From an uncultured Clostridia bacterium (GTDB taxonomy: Bacteria > Bacillota > Clostridia > Christensenellales > UBA1750): a stretch of 34,214 bases of DNA. Below the pieces are notes generated by a model, which had not been told where the DNA came from, did no database searches, and saw only the letters and a program-made list of their open reading frames with translations. The first letter of the stretch is position 1. Each line of letters begins with the position of its first letter. The stretch covers positions 1-34,214 of the forward strand of contig CANQPP010000023.1 of the NCBI GenBank assembly GCA_947625765.1, written 5' to 3'. The position numbers were made by a program, and so were the translations under genes. Shown one piece after another: positions 23,149 to 31,909 of the stretch.

Positions 23149-24290
23149 TCTATCTGGACAACAGCGCGACCACGAAGCCCTTTTCGCAGGTCGTGGAGAA
23201 GATGCGCCTTTGCATGGAGGAGGGGTTCTACAACCCTTCCTCCCTCTATGCGCCCGCCCTGTCCGCGGCGGGCGAGCTCACGCGCGCGCGCACGCTGGTC
23301 TCGGAGGCCTTGGGCGGTGTTGACCGCGTGATCCTGACCGGCAGCGGCACCGAGGCGGATAACCTGGCCATTTTAGGCCTTGCCGACGGCCTGCGCGGCC
23401 GGAAGGCGGGCTTCATCTCCACGCAGGTGGAGCACCCGGCGGTGCTGGAGTGCATGCGACGCCTGCAGGAGGAGGGCCATGCCGTCCACCTGGCCGCCGT
23501 CCACGGGGACGGAGAGGTGGACGTGGACGACCTGGTCTCCCATGTGGACGATTCCACCGCGCTGGTCTCGGTGATGCAGATCAACAACGAGGTGGGCGCG
23601 GTGCAGCCCATCGCCGAGATCGTCCAAAGGGTGAAGGAGAAAAACCCGCGCACGCTGGTGCACGTGGACGGCGTGCAGGGCTTTTTGCGCGCGCCCTTCC
23701 AGATGCGGAAGCTGGGCGTCGATCTTTACACCCTTTCCGCCCACAAGATCCACGGCCCCAAGGGCGTGGGCGCGCTGGCCGTCGTGGGCCGTTCCGGCCT
23801 GTTTCCACGGACGCTGGGCGGCGGACAGGAGGAGGGGCTGCGCTCCGGCACGGAGAACATGCCCGGCATCGTGGGCCTGGCCGAGGCCGTGGCCCGCTTC
23901 CAAGAGATAAACGACGCCGCGGACAAAATGTTTGCGATGAAGAAGCATTTGGCCGAGGGGCTGCTCGCCGCCGTCCCGGAGGCCGCCGTCAACGGGCCTT
24001 CTCTTGAGAGGGGCGCGCCGCACATACTGAACGTGTCCTTCCCCGTGCGCGGAGAGGTGCTGCTCCACGCGCTGGAAGCGGAAGGTGTTCTGGTCTCCAC
24101 CGGCTCCGCCTGTTCCAGCCACAAGCGCACGGCCTCTCACGTGCTGACCGCGATGGGCCTGCCAAGGGAGCGCATCGAAGGCGCGCTGCGCTTTTCCCTC
24201 TGCCCCTTAAACACGCCGGAGGAAATGGACAGGGCGGCGCAGGCCGTGGGAAGAAGCGTGCAGGCGCTCAAGCGATTCAAAAGGAGATAG
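23145..24290 (+). CDS. Cysteine desulfurase (NifS/IscS-like), ThiI partner
   Basis: A PLP enzyme of 381 residues that takes sulfur from cysteine and passes it on as a persulfide. It has the N-terminal signature YLDNSATTKP, GTEADNLA, the PLP-stacking VEHPAVLE, HVDGVQG, the PLP lysine Lys201 in SAHKIHGPKG, and the sulfur-carrying Cys323 in STGSACSSHK. The thiI gene starts 5 nt downstream. In Bacillus subtilis a dedicated desulfurase (NifZ) encoded beside a rhodanese-less ThiI supplies sulfur for 4-thiouridine, and the same arrangement here suggests the same role. It is less likely to serve Fe-S assembly, as no iscU/sufU neighbour is present. Confidence 0.92.
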   Translation: MIYLDNSATTKPFSQVVEKMRLCMEEGFYNPSSLYAPALSAAGELTRARTLVSEALGGVDRVILTGSGTEADNLAILGLADGLRGRKAGFISTQVEHPAVLECMRRLQEEGHAVHLAAVHGDGEVDVDDLVSHVDDSTALVSVMQINNEVGAVQPIAEIVQRVKEKNPRTLVHVDGVQGFLRAPFQMRKLGVDLYTLSAHKIHGPKGVGALAVVGRSGLFPRTLGGGQEEGLRSGTENMPGIVGLAEAVARFQEINDAADKMFAMKKHLAEGLLAAVPEAAVNGPSLERGAPHILNVSFPVRGEVLLHALEAEGVLVSTGSACSSHKRTASHVLTAMGLPRERIEGALRFSLCPLNTPEEMDRAAQAVGRSVQALKRFKRR

Positions 24291-24295
24291 ATCAG

Positions 24296-25462
24296 ATGCA
24301 GCAGGTTTTGTTGGTCCGCATGGGCGAGATCTTCTTGAAAGGCGATAACCGGCCCTATTTCATCAACGCCCTGGCCCGCCGGGTGCGCTATGCCATCCAG
24401 CCCCTGGGCGGTACGCTGGAGCTGGCGCAGGGCCGCATGTACGTAAAGAACGTAGAGGACATGGACCGCTGCATCGAAAAGGTGTGCAAGGTCTTCGGCG
24501 TCCACTCCGTGAGCCCGGCCTGGCAGGTGGAAAAGAGCCTGCCCGCCCTGGAGGACGCCGCCCGCGAGCTGATGAAGGGCAAGAAGGGCAGCTTCAAGGT
24601 GCTGGCGCGCCGGGCGGACAAGCGCTTCCCCATGGACAGCATGCAGCTGAACGCCCACCTGGGCGGCATCGTGCTGGACAGCAACCCGGAGCTGCACGTG
24701 GACGTGCACGAGCCGGAGCACACCTTGACCGTGGAGATCCGCGAGGACGCCTACCTGCACGTGGAGAAGATCCCGGCCGTGGGCGGCATCCCCGTGGGCA
24801 CGGGCGGCAAGGCGATGCTGCTGCTCTCCGGCGGCATCGATTCCCCGGTGGCAGGCTTTATGATCGCCAAGCGCGGCGTGGAGATCAGCGCCATCCACTA
24901 CCACTCCTTCCCGTTCACCTCCGAGCAGGCCAAGCAGAAGGTGGTGGAGCTGGCGCGGCTCTTGAGCGAGTACACCGGGCCCATCCACCTGTACGTGGTG
25001 CCCTTTACCAAGATCCAGCAGGAGTTGTACGACAAGTGCCCGGACAACCAGCTCACCATCCTCATGCGCAGGTTCATGATGCGCATCGCGGACCGCGTGG
25101 CCAAGGAAAAGGGCTGCGGCGCTCTGGTGACGGGCGAATCCCTGGGCCAGGTGGCCAGCCAGACCATGGAGGGGCTGCAGTGCTCCGGCGCGGTCTGCAC
25201 GCTGCCGGTGTTCAGGCCCCTGATCGGCTTTGACAAGACGGAGATCATGGACCGCGCCCAGCGGATCGGCACGTATGAGACCTCCATCCTGCCCTATGAG
25301 GACTGCTGTACCATCTTTACGCCCAAGCACCCGACCACGCACCCGAAGGTCGAGCGGCTGGAAGAGTCCGAGAAGGCGCTGGACGTGGACGGCCTCATCG
25401 ACGAGGCGGTCAGCGGCATCGAGGACATATTCGTGCGCTTCCAGAACGGAAAGGCCATCTGA
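24296..25462 (+). CDS. thiI: tRNA 4-thiouridine synthase ThiI
   Basis: ThiI adenylates uridine 8 of tRNA and inserts sulfur to make s4U. The 388-residue protein has an N-terminal ferredoxin-like part, a THUMP RNA-binding domain (about 60-165) and a PP-loop ATPase domain starting at LLLSGGIDSPV (Ser178). It ends without the rhodanese domain of the E. coli enzyme, as in most Firmicutes. Later motifs are TGESLGQVASQT, RPLIGFDKTEI and EDCCTIFTPKHP. An AAGGAGATAG site overlaps the desulfurase stop. Five tRNA genes lie downstream, though in a separate unit. Confidence 0.95.
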   Translation: MQQVLLVRMGEIFLKGDNRPYFINALARRVRYAIQPLGGTLELAQGRMYVKNVEDMDRCIEKVCKVFGVHSVSPAWQVEKSLPALEDAARELMKGKKGSFKVLARRADKRFPMDSMQLNAHLGGIVLDSNPELHVDVHEPEHTLTVEIREDAYLHVEKIPAVGGIPVGTGGKAMLLLSGGIDSPVAGFMIAKRGVEISAIHYHSFPFTSEQAKQKVVELARLLSEYTGPIHLYVVPFTKIQQELYDKCPDNQLTILMRRFMMRIADRVAKEKGCGALVTGESLGQVASQTMEGLQCSGAVCTLPVFRPLIGFDKTEIMDRAQRIGTYETSILPYEDCCTIFTPKHPTTHPKVERLEESEKALDVDGLIDEAVSGIEDIFVRFQNGKAI

Positions 25463-26064
25463 TGCGCCTTCTGTTCGCCACCACCAACCCCGGCAAGCTG
25501 GAATACATGAAGCGCCGCCTTGCCCGCCTGCCCATCGAGCTGGACTCCCTGATCGGACTTGACGGCCTGCCCGTGCCAAAGGAGGAGGGCAGCGACCCTT
25601 TGGAAAACGCGCGGGCCAAGGCGCTCTGCTACTATGAGCATCTCCGCAGGCCGCTCTTTTCCTGCGATTCCGGCCTGTATCTGGAAGGCCTGCCGGAGGA
25701 GCTGCAGCCGGGCGTGCACGTCCGCCGCGTGAATGGATACGTGCTCAGCGACGAGGAGATGACGGCGTATTACGCGGGCCTGGCCCGGCGCTTTGGCCCC
25801 ATCCGTGCCAGGTACTTAAACGCCGTTTGCCTGATACTGGCCGACGGGAAGGTGATCTCCTCGATGGACGAGAAGCTGGGGGAGGAGCCCTTCCTGCTCG
25901 TGGACAAGCCCCATGCGCGGCGGCAGGCGGGCTTTCCGCTGGACCGCCTCTCCGTGGACATCCGCTCTGGGAAATACTATTACGATCTGGAAGAGGGCTT
26001 TGACGAAAAGAAGGACGGCGCCAACGCCTTCGAGTCCTTCATGGCCGAGGCGCTGGGGCTTTAG
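25462..26064 (+). CDS. RdgB/HAM1-like non-canonical purine NTP pyrophosphatase
   Basis: A 200-residue protein of the Ham1/RdgB fold, which removes ITP, dITP and XTP from the nucleotide pool. It opens with LLFATTNPGKLEYMK, the family's nucleotide-binding start, and has SCDSGLYLEGLPEE in place of the usual DDSGL segment. The stretch after it (LQPGVHVRRVNG) departs from the canonical PGVYSARYAG, and the C-terminal catalytic tail is also divergent. It may therefore be a subfamily with altered specificity. The ATG at 25462 overlaps the thiI stop by 1 nt, so it is the last gene of the operon. Confidence 0.8.
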   Translation: MRLLFATTNPGKLEYMKRRLARLPIELDSLIGLDGLPVPKEEGSDPLENARAKALCYYEHLRRPLFSCDSGLYLEGLPEELQPGVHVRRVNGYVLSDEEMTAYYAGLARRFGPIRARYLNAVCLILADGKVISSMDEKLGEEPFLLVDKPHARRQAGFPLDRLSVDIRSGKYYYDLEEGFDEKKDGANAFESFMAEALGL

Positions 26065-26115
26065 AGGCCCTTTCCGAGCCGCCGTCACACGCAGCTTTGT
26101 GCGTCATCCGATCCT

Positions 26116-26169
26116 AAAAAAAGTTTCTTACAAAAAAAGGTTGACAACGAATGTCCGCTTGGGTATAAT
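26116..26169 (+). promoter_or_regulatory. Strong consensus promoter of the tRNA array
   Basis: TTGACA (26141-26146), a 17-bp spacer and TATAAT (26164-26169) match the consensus perfectly. Two runs of seven A (26116-26122 and 26132-26138) lie upstream, like an UP element. Transcription would start near 26176, 39 nt before the first tRNA. Confidence 0.9.
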
Positions 26170-26214
26170 AATTAATGTCGCCGCGCCGGGAACGGTCGTT
26201 CGGCGCTTGGTCGG

Positions 26215-26290
26215 GGGAGCATAGCTCAGCTGGGAGAGCACTTGCCTTACAAGCAAGGGGTCACAGGTTCGAGCCCTGTTGTTCCCACCA
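26215..26290 (+). tRNA. tRNA-Val (anticodon TAC)
   Basis: A 76-nt cloverleaf with encoded CCA. The acceptor arms GGGAGCA and TGTTCCC pair, the D-arm reads AGCTCAGCTGGGAGAGC, and the anticodon stem CTTGC/GCAAG encloses CTTACAA. The T-loop is GTTCGAG. First gene of the array. Confidence 0.97.
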
Positions 26291-26300
26291 AGGTTTTCAT

Positions 26301-26377
26301 GGCCCGGTAGTTCAGTTGGTTAGAATGCCAGCCTGTCACGCTGGAGGTCACGGGTTCGAGCCCCGTCCGGGTCGCCA
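26301..26377 (+). tRNA. tRNA-Asp (anticodon GTC)
   Basis: A 77-nt cloverleaf with encoded CCA. The acceptor arms GGCCCGG and CCGGGTC pair, and the anticodon stem CCAGC/GCTGG encloses CTGTCAC. The T-loop is GTTCGAG. Confidence 0.97.
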
Positions 26378-26384
26378 TTTTTTT

Positions 26385-26460
26385 GCCTGGGTAGCTCAGC
26401 TGGTAGAGCAGTAGACTGAAAATCTACGTGTCGGTGGTTCAACTCCGCCCCTAGGCACCA
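26385..26460 (+). tRNA. tRNA-Phe (anticodon GAA)
   Basis: A 76-nt cloverleaf with encoded CCA. The acceptor arms GCCTGGG and CCTAGGC pair with one G-T, and the anticodon stem GTAGA/TCTAC encloses CTGAAAA. Confidence 0.97.
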
Positions 26461-26465
26461 GAAAT

Positions 26466-26540
26466 GCGGTAGTAGCTCAGTGGTAGAGTGCCACCTTGCC
26501 AAGGTGGATGTCGCGAGTTCGAATCTCGTCTACCGCTCCA
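26466..26540 (+). tRNA. tRNA-Gly (anticodon GCC)
   Basis: A 75-nt cloverleaf with encoded CCA. The acceptor arms GCGGTAG and CTACCGC pair perfectly, and the anticodon stem CCACC/GGTGG encloses TTGCCAA. Confidence 0.97.
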
Positions 26541-26550
26541 CACCAATGAT

Positions 26551-26579
26551 TTTGCCCACGCAGCTTCAGCGTGGGCAAA
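26551..26579 (+). other. Perfect hairpin inside the tRNA array
   Basis: TTTGCCCACGC (26551-26561) and GCGTGGGCAAA (26569-26579) form an 11-bp stem with a 7-nt loop between tRNA-Gly and tRNA-Cys. There is no T-run, so it is more likely a processing or spacing element than a terminator. Confidence 0.6.
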
Positions 26580-26586
26580 CTCAAAT

Positions 26587-26661
26587 GGTGCCATAGCCAA
26601 GTGGTAAGGCAAAGGTCTGCAAAACCTTCATTCCCCGGTTCAAGTCCGGGTGGCACCTCCA
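26587..26661 (+). tRNA. tRNA-Cys (anticodon GCA)
   Basis: A 75-nt cloverleaf with CCA at 26659-26661. The acceptor arms GGTGCCA and TGGCACC pair perfectly, and the anticodon stem AAGGT/ACCTT encloses CTGCAAA. Last gene of the array. Confidence 0.97.
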
Positions 26662-26665
26662 AATG

Positions 26666-26709
26666 AAGAAGCGGAACAAGGCCTAAAGTTCTTGTTCCGC
26701 TTCTTTTTT
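26666..26709 (+). terminator. Terminator of the tRNA array
   Basis: AAGAAGCGGAACAAG (26666-26680) and CTTGTTCCGCTTCTT (26691-26705) form a perfect 15-bp stem with a 10-nt loop. The T-run extends to 26709. It ends 20 nt before thiN. Confidence 0.93.
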
Positions 26710-26728
26710 ACTGCTTATCGGAGGCTTA

Positions 26729-27376
26729 ATGAACGATCGCATCTGCTACATCGTCGGCGCGGGGGACGCGCCCGTGCGCCTGGAGATGCCCAGGAAGGGC
26801 TTTCTGATCGCCGCGGACGGGGGCTATAAGACGGTGCAGGGTTTTGGCGCCGCGCCCGATCTGGTCCTGGGCGACTTCGATTCCCTGGGGTATGTGCCAA
26901 AGTATCCCGCCCTCATCCGCACGCCCGCCGAAAAGGACGATACGGACATGATGCTCGCCGTGCGGGAGGGGATGAAGCGCGGCTTCCGCCGCTTCGTCCT
27001 GTACGGCGCGTTGGGCGGCGAGCGGCTGGATCACACGCTGGCCAACATGCAGACGCTCCTGTACCTGACACTGCGCGGCTGCGCGGGCCTGCTCATCGGC
27101 AGGCGGGAGAACATCACTGCCGTGCACGACGGCGAGCTCGCCTTTTCCGAAAAGTCCAAGGGCTATGTTTCCGTGTTCGCGCTGGATGACGTTTCCCACG
27201 GCGTCACGCTGCAGGGGCTCAAGTACCCCCTGAACGACGTGGAGCTGCCCAACAACCCGCCGCTGGGCGTGAGCAACGAGTTTTTGGGAAAACCCTCCCG
27301 TATCAGCGTGCGCGAAGGCACGCTGGCCGTCCTTTGGAGCGGCGACCCCTTCCAGACGCTGGAAGGCTGGCTTTGA
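26729..27376 (+). CDS. thiN: Thiamine pyrophosphokinase
   Basis: ThiN transfers pyrophosphate from ATP to thiamine, giving the cofactor TDP. The 215-residue protein has the family motifs AADGGYKTV (thiamine site), PDLVLGDFDSLG (metal and ATP), EKDDTDMMLAV and LGGERLDHTLANM in the N-terminal catalytic domain. A C-terminal beta domain (about 135-215) ends GTLAVLWSGD. CGGAGG lies just before ATG 26729. It follows the tRNA terminator at 20 nt, and I see no separate promoter, so it may depend on read-through or on a promoter I missed. No other thiamine gene is near. It could be confused with TarI-like kinases, but the DFDS and DDTD motifs decide for ThiN. Confidence 0.93.
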   Translation: MNDRICYIVGAGDAPVRLEMPRKGFLIAADGGYKTVQGFGAAPDLVLGDFDSLGYVPKYPALIRTPAEKDDTDMMLAVREGMKRGFRRFVLYGALGGERLDHTLANMQTLLYLTLRGCAGLLIGRRENITAVHDGELAFSEKSKGYVSVFALDDVSHGVTLQGLKYPLNDVELPNNPPLGVSNEFLGKPSRISVREGTLAVLWSGDPFQTLEGWL

Positions 27377-27436
27377 TCCGCCTGTGAATTTGCCCTTATG
27401 CGGCGTGCCATTTGAATGAACGCCGAAGCAAAACCA

Positions 27437-27468
27437 TACTATTAGTACATATAGGACTACTAATAGTA
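27437..27468. promoter_or_regulatory. Tandem palindromic operators
   Basis: TACTATTAGTA (27437-27447) and TACTAATAGTA (27458-27468) are each perfect odd-centred palindromes (TACTA-N-TAGTA) and are also inverted copies of each other. Their centres, 27442 and 27463, are 21 bp apart, two helical turns. A T-rich tail follows (to about 27486), so a weak terminator for thiN is the alternative reading. Confidence 0.6.
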
Positions 27469-27486
27469 CGCTTTTCTTATTTTTTA

Positions 27487-27845
27487 AGCCCGTTTAGTTC
27501 GCTCCCCTTACCCTTCGCAAGCGCTTTCCCCGGGAAAACCCCATAATTATTTTCAGCAAACAAAAGAAAACCGTGGTAATTTTCCTCTGTTTGGGATATA
27601 ATGCAGGTAGAATAGATCCCAAGCAGAAAGAAAGCACCTATGCCCTTTTAAAGCGCACAAGATCAAGCTATCTGCGTCTTGACATTCCCTATGTATCTCT
27701 GTGCTTCCATGCTAAAATAGTTGCGCATCCATTTGAATAACAGGCACGCATAAGGGCCTTTAGCCGCTTTTAAGCTCTCAGTCTCATTTTTTGCGATATT
27801 TTTGCGATCGCATGTTTGCACATCCTGCAAGGAGGACGACCCTAT
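27487..27845 (+). other. Regulatory intergenic region upstream of the TRM11-like gene
   Basis: No gene is visible. A TATAAT lies at 27597-27602 without a good -35. An extended -10 (TGCTAAAAT, with TAAAAT at 27713-27718) is a better candidate for the next gene and gives a leader of about 120 nt. TTTTTGCGAT occurs twice in tandem (27788-27797 and 27799-27808), one helical turn apart. Weak pairings (GCCCTT near 27642 with AAGGGC near 27752) hint at RNA structure but match no family I know. Confidence 0.4.
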
Positions 27846-28897
27846 ATGTCAACCATCGCGGCCATGCTTTGGCCACACGCAAACGCCCGCTATCAGGCAT
27901 CCATACGGCAGCTCTCCCTGACCGAGCTTTCCATCCTGCTGGCCCACCGCACGGACGTGGGCTGGCCCGGCTTCCGCTCGATCGAGGGAATAGAGCTGCT
28001 TTGTTTTGAGGCGGAACGCCCGGACGAGGAGCTGAAGGGCATCCTGCGCCGCTTTTCCAGCGGCTACGCCTTCTTCACGCTGGAAGGGGAGACGCTGCGC
28101 CCCTTCTGCGCCGGGAACGACATGCTCCTGAACACCGACATCTCCGGCATCCTCAAGTACAAGGGCAAGACCAACGAGATGTTCACCGGCCTCCTGTGGA
28201 ACGTGGCCGTGTTTTCCTCCGCCTACCGCGAGCGCTTCGACCGGCCACTGGAGGTGCTGGACCCCATGTGCGGCCGCGGGACCGCGCTGTACGAGGCCCT
28301 GCGGCGCGGCTACCACGCCCACGGCATCGAGATCGACAAGAACGACGTGCAGCAGGCAAAGCAGTTCTTAAAGAAATACCTGGAGCACGAGCAGTTCAAG
28401 CACGAACAGAAAGAGGATTCGCTCACCGTGCCCGGTACCTCCGCCGCAAAAAGAACGAGCTTCCGCTTTGCGCCGGACGCCGCCGCCATGAAGGCGGACC
28501 CGTTTATCGTGGACATCGTGCTGGGCGATACATTGAGCGCCCAGAGGTACTTTAAGAAGCCCTGCATCCACGCCCTGTGCTGCGACCTGCCCTACGGCGT
28601 GGCCCACGAGAGCCGCGACGGCAAGGACCGCGTGGCCCTGGATAAGATGATGAAGAAGGCCCTTCTCGCCTGGAAGTCCCTGCTGCTGCCGGGCGCGGGC
28701 GTGGCGCTTTCCTTCAACAGCTACACTTTGCCCCTTCACAAGGCCCGGCGCATGCTGGAGGACGCCGGGTACGAGGTGCTGAGCGGCGGCGCTTACGACG
28801 GCTTCTCCCATTGGGTGGAACAGGCCATCCAGCGGGACGTTGCCGTGGCGCGGATGCCGTCCGCCCTGCTCCCCGCCGCAAAAGAAGGAGGAATCGC

Positions 28898-28901
<4 letters not shown>
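27846..28901 (+). CDS. TRM11-like SAM-dependent RNA methyltransferase
   Basis: A 351-residue class I methyltransferase. The SAM-binding motif reads DPMCGRGTALYEALRRGY (about 139-156) and is followed by HGIEIDKNDV. The catalytic motif is CDLPYGV, a DPPY-like N6/N2-adenine or guanine methylase signature as in TRM11-type tRNA guanosine methyltransferases. No clear THUMP domain is present, and residues 1-110 are a separate N-terminal part. Substrate RNA is inferred, not shown. The start is MSTIAAMLWPHANAR at 27846 with AAGGAGG upstream; an in-frame ATG at 27816 overlaps the binding site. It overlaps rho by 4 nt (ATGA) and so should be translationally coupled to it. Confidence 0.85.
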
Positions 28902-30472
<1,571 letters not shown>

Positions 30473-30480
30473 AAACAGAC

Positions 30481-30497
30481 CCGCCCGATCAGGGCGG
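30481..30497 (+). other. Small hairpin after rho
   Basis: CCGCCC (30481-30486) and GGGCGG (30492-30497) pair around GATCA. No T-run follows, so transcription probably continues into the next gene. Confidence 0.4.
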
Positions 30498-30536
30498 CAA
30501 GGATAGACAAAAAACAGAAGGGAGTCTGGATGGAGC

Positions 30537-30887
30537 ATGACCTGTAAGGAAATGATGGAAAAGCTGGACCTTAAGCTGCTGGACGAGGGCGTCGCGCTGG
30601 ATCGGGACGTTCGCTTCGGCTTCTGCTGCGACCTACTCAGCTGGGTGATGACCCGCGCCTGCGAGGGCACCGCGTGGATCACCGTGATGACCCACATGAA
30701 CGTGGTGGCCGTGGCCGCCCTGCTGGACCTGTCCTGCGTGATCGTCCCGGAGAGCATCGAGGTGGAGCAGGACGTGATCGACAAGGCGCTGGAGGAGGGT
30801 ATCCCCGTGTTTGCCAGCGAAAAGACCGGCTTTGAGCTGGCGGGACAGCTCTACGCCTTGGGCCTGACCAGACCCGAGAAGGGCTGA
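30537..30887 (+). CDS. DRTGG-domain protein
   Basis: A 116-residue soluble protein with a DRTGG-like fold: MTCKEMMEKLDLKLL, GFCCDLLSWVM, AWITVMTHMNVVAVAALLDL and EGIPVFASEKTGFELAGQLYALGL. In Clostridia such small proteins usually sit with a PHP-domain gene next to [FeFe]-hydrogenase/NADH dehydrogenase-type subunits; a regulatory or nucleotide-binding role has been suggested but not established to my knowledge. The start ATG 30537 follows GGAGC directly and GGGAG at a distance; a five-codon ORF (ATG 30530) overlaps it. The PHP gene follows after 5 nt. Confidence 0.8.
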   Translation: MTCKEMMEKLDLKLLDEGVALDRDVRFGFCCDLLSWVMTRACEGTAWITVMTHMNVVAVAALLDLSCVIVPESIEVEQDVIDKALEEGIPVFASEKTGFELAGQLYALGLTRPEKG

Positions 30888-30892
30888 CGGTC

Positions 30893-31600
30893 ATGGCGTT
30901 CGCGGTCGATCTGCATATCCATTCCTGCTTGTCCCCCTGCGGGGACGAGGCGATGACGCCCGCCAACATCGCGGGAATGGCCTATTTAAAGGGGCTGGAC
31001 GCCATCGCCCTGACGGACCACAACGCCTGGCAGAACCTGCCCGCCATCAAGAAGGCCTGCGACGCCTACGGCGTGGTGCTGCTGCCCGGGATGGAGGTCA
31101 CCACCCGCGAGGAAGTCCACATGCTCTGCTACTTTCGGTCGGTGGAGGAGGCGGAGGTCTTTGGCCGCCTCGTGCAGGACAAGCTGCCGCCGATCGAGAA
31201 CATGCCCATGCTCTTTGGCGAGCAGCAGATCCGCAACGAGGACGACGAGATCATCGGCATCTACGGCAAGCTCCTGCTGCAGGCGGCGGACATCGGCACG
31301 GACGAGCTGCCCAGGCTCTGCATGAAGATGGGCGGCGTCTGCGTGCCCGCCCACGTGAACCGCAAGGCCAACTCCCTGATCGCCACGCTGGGCTTCCTGT
31401 CGCTGACGGAGCCCTACGCGGCCGTGGAGGTCTACAAAAAGCTGCCCATGGAGGCCGACACCGGGGAATACATGATCCTCAACTCCTCGGACGCCCATTA
31501 CTTGGGGGACATCCAGGAGCGGGAGTTCTTCCTGCGCTTCCCCGAAAAGAGCACCGAGAGCCTCTTTGACTACTTAAAGGCGCACATCCGCAACGCCTGA
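30893..31600 (+). CDS. PHP-domain metal-dependent phosphoesterase
   Basis: A 235-residue PHP phosphoesterase. Metal ligands are visible in order: DLHIHSCLSP (HxH near residue 8), ALTDHNAW, LPGMEVTT, VPAHVNRK and NSSDAHYLG. Members hydrolyse phosphoesters of small molecules, and the substrate is unknown. The start ATG 30893 lies 5 nt after the DRTGG stop. A terminator follows at 31696. It is the last gene of the TRM11-like-rho-DRTGG-PHP unit. Confidence 0.88.
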   Translation: MAFAVDLHIHSCLSPCGDEAMTPANIAGMAYLKGLDAIALTDHNAWQNLPAIKKACDAYGVVLLPGMEVTTREEVHMLCYFRSVEEAEVFGRLVQDKLPPIENMPMLFGEQQIRNEDDEIIGIYGKLLLQAADIGTDELPRLCMKMGGVCVPAHVNRKANSLIATLGFLSLTEPYAAVEVYKKLPMEADTGEYMILNSSDAHYLGDIQEREFFLRFPEKSTESLFDYLKAHIRNA

Positions 31601-31695
31601 AAGCGGCCGGTCCTTTCCGGCGAGTAGGGGAGTGGAGTGCATACGATTTCAGTTTGTCCCATATCGTGAAATCGCGTTTCATGATCCATGCGGTC

Positions 31696-31720
31696 CTCGG
31701 CCGTTTGGCCGGGTGTTTTT
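31696..31720 (+). terminator. Terminator of the rho-PHP unit
   Basis: CTCGGCC (31696-31702) pairs with GGCCGGG (31707-31713) with one T-G wobble around GTTT. TG and five T (31716-31720) follow. The 95 nt between the PHP stop and this hairpin hold only a weak GCCGG/CCGGC stem. Confidence 0.7.
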
Positions 31721-31763
31721 CCGCTGATTTACAGTATTTTTACAGCATTCTGGCAAAAACCGA

Positions 31764-31792
31764 TTGCGACACAAGGACCCTTCGTTTATAAT
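31764..31792 (+). promoter_or_regulatory. ppdK promoter
   Basis: TTGCGA (31764-31769), a 17-bp spacer and a perfect TATAAT (31787-31792). The leader of about 110 nt can close with GTTCCG (31811-31816) against CGGAAC (31861-31866). No known riboswitch is recognised. Confidence 0.75.
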
Positions 31793-31909
31793 ATGAAAGG
31801 GTTCTTGTGCGTTCCGCATTGTGGAAATATCCGGCTGCGACCGGCGCCCCTTGCGGAGGACGGAACTCGTTTCCATGATCTCTTTTACTTTTCAAGGAGG
31901 TTGTCCAAT

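Noticed and set aside
24137-25579. A 480-codon open frame antisense to thiI
   Set aside because: Shadow of two real genes, crossing their boundary, with no motif.
27487-27780. 6S RNA or another known non-coding RNA
   Set aside because: A -10 element and weak pairings are present, but no long bubble-type hairpin or known conserved core could be recognised.
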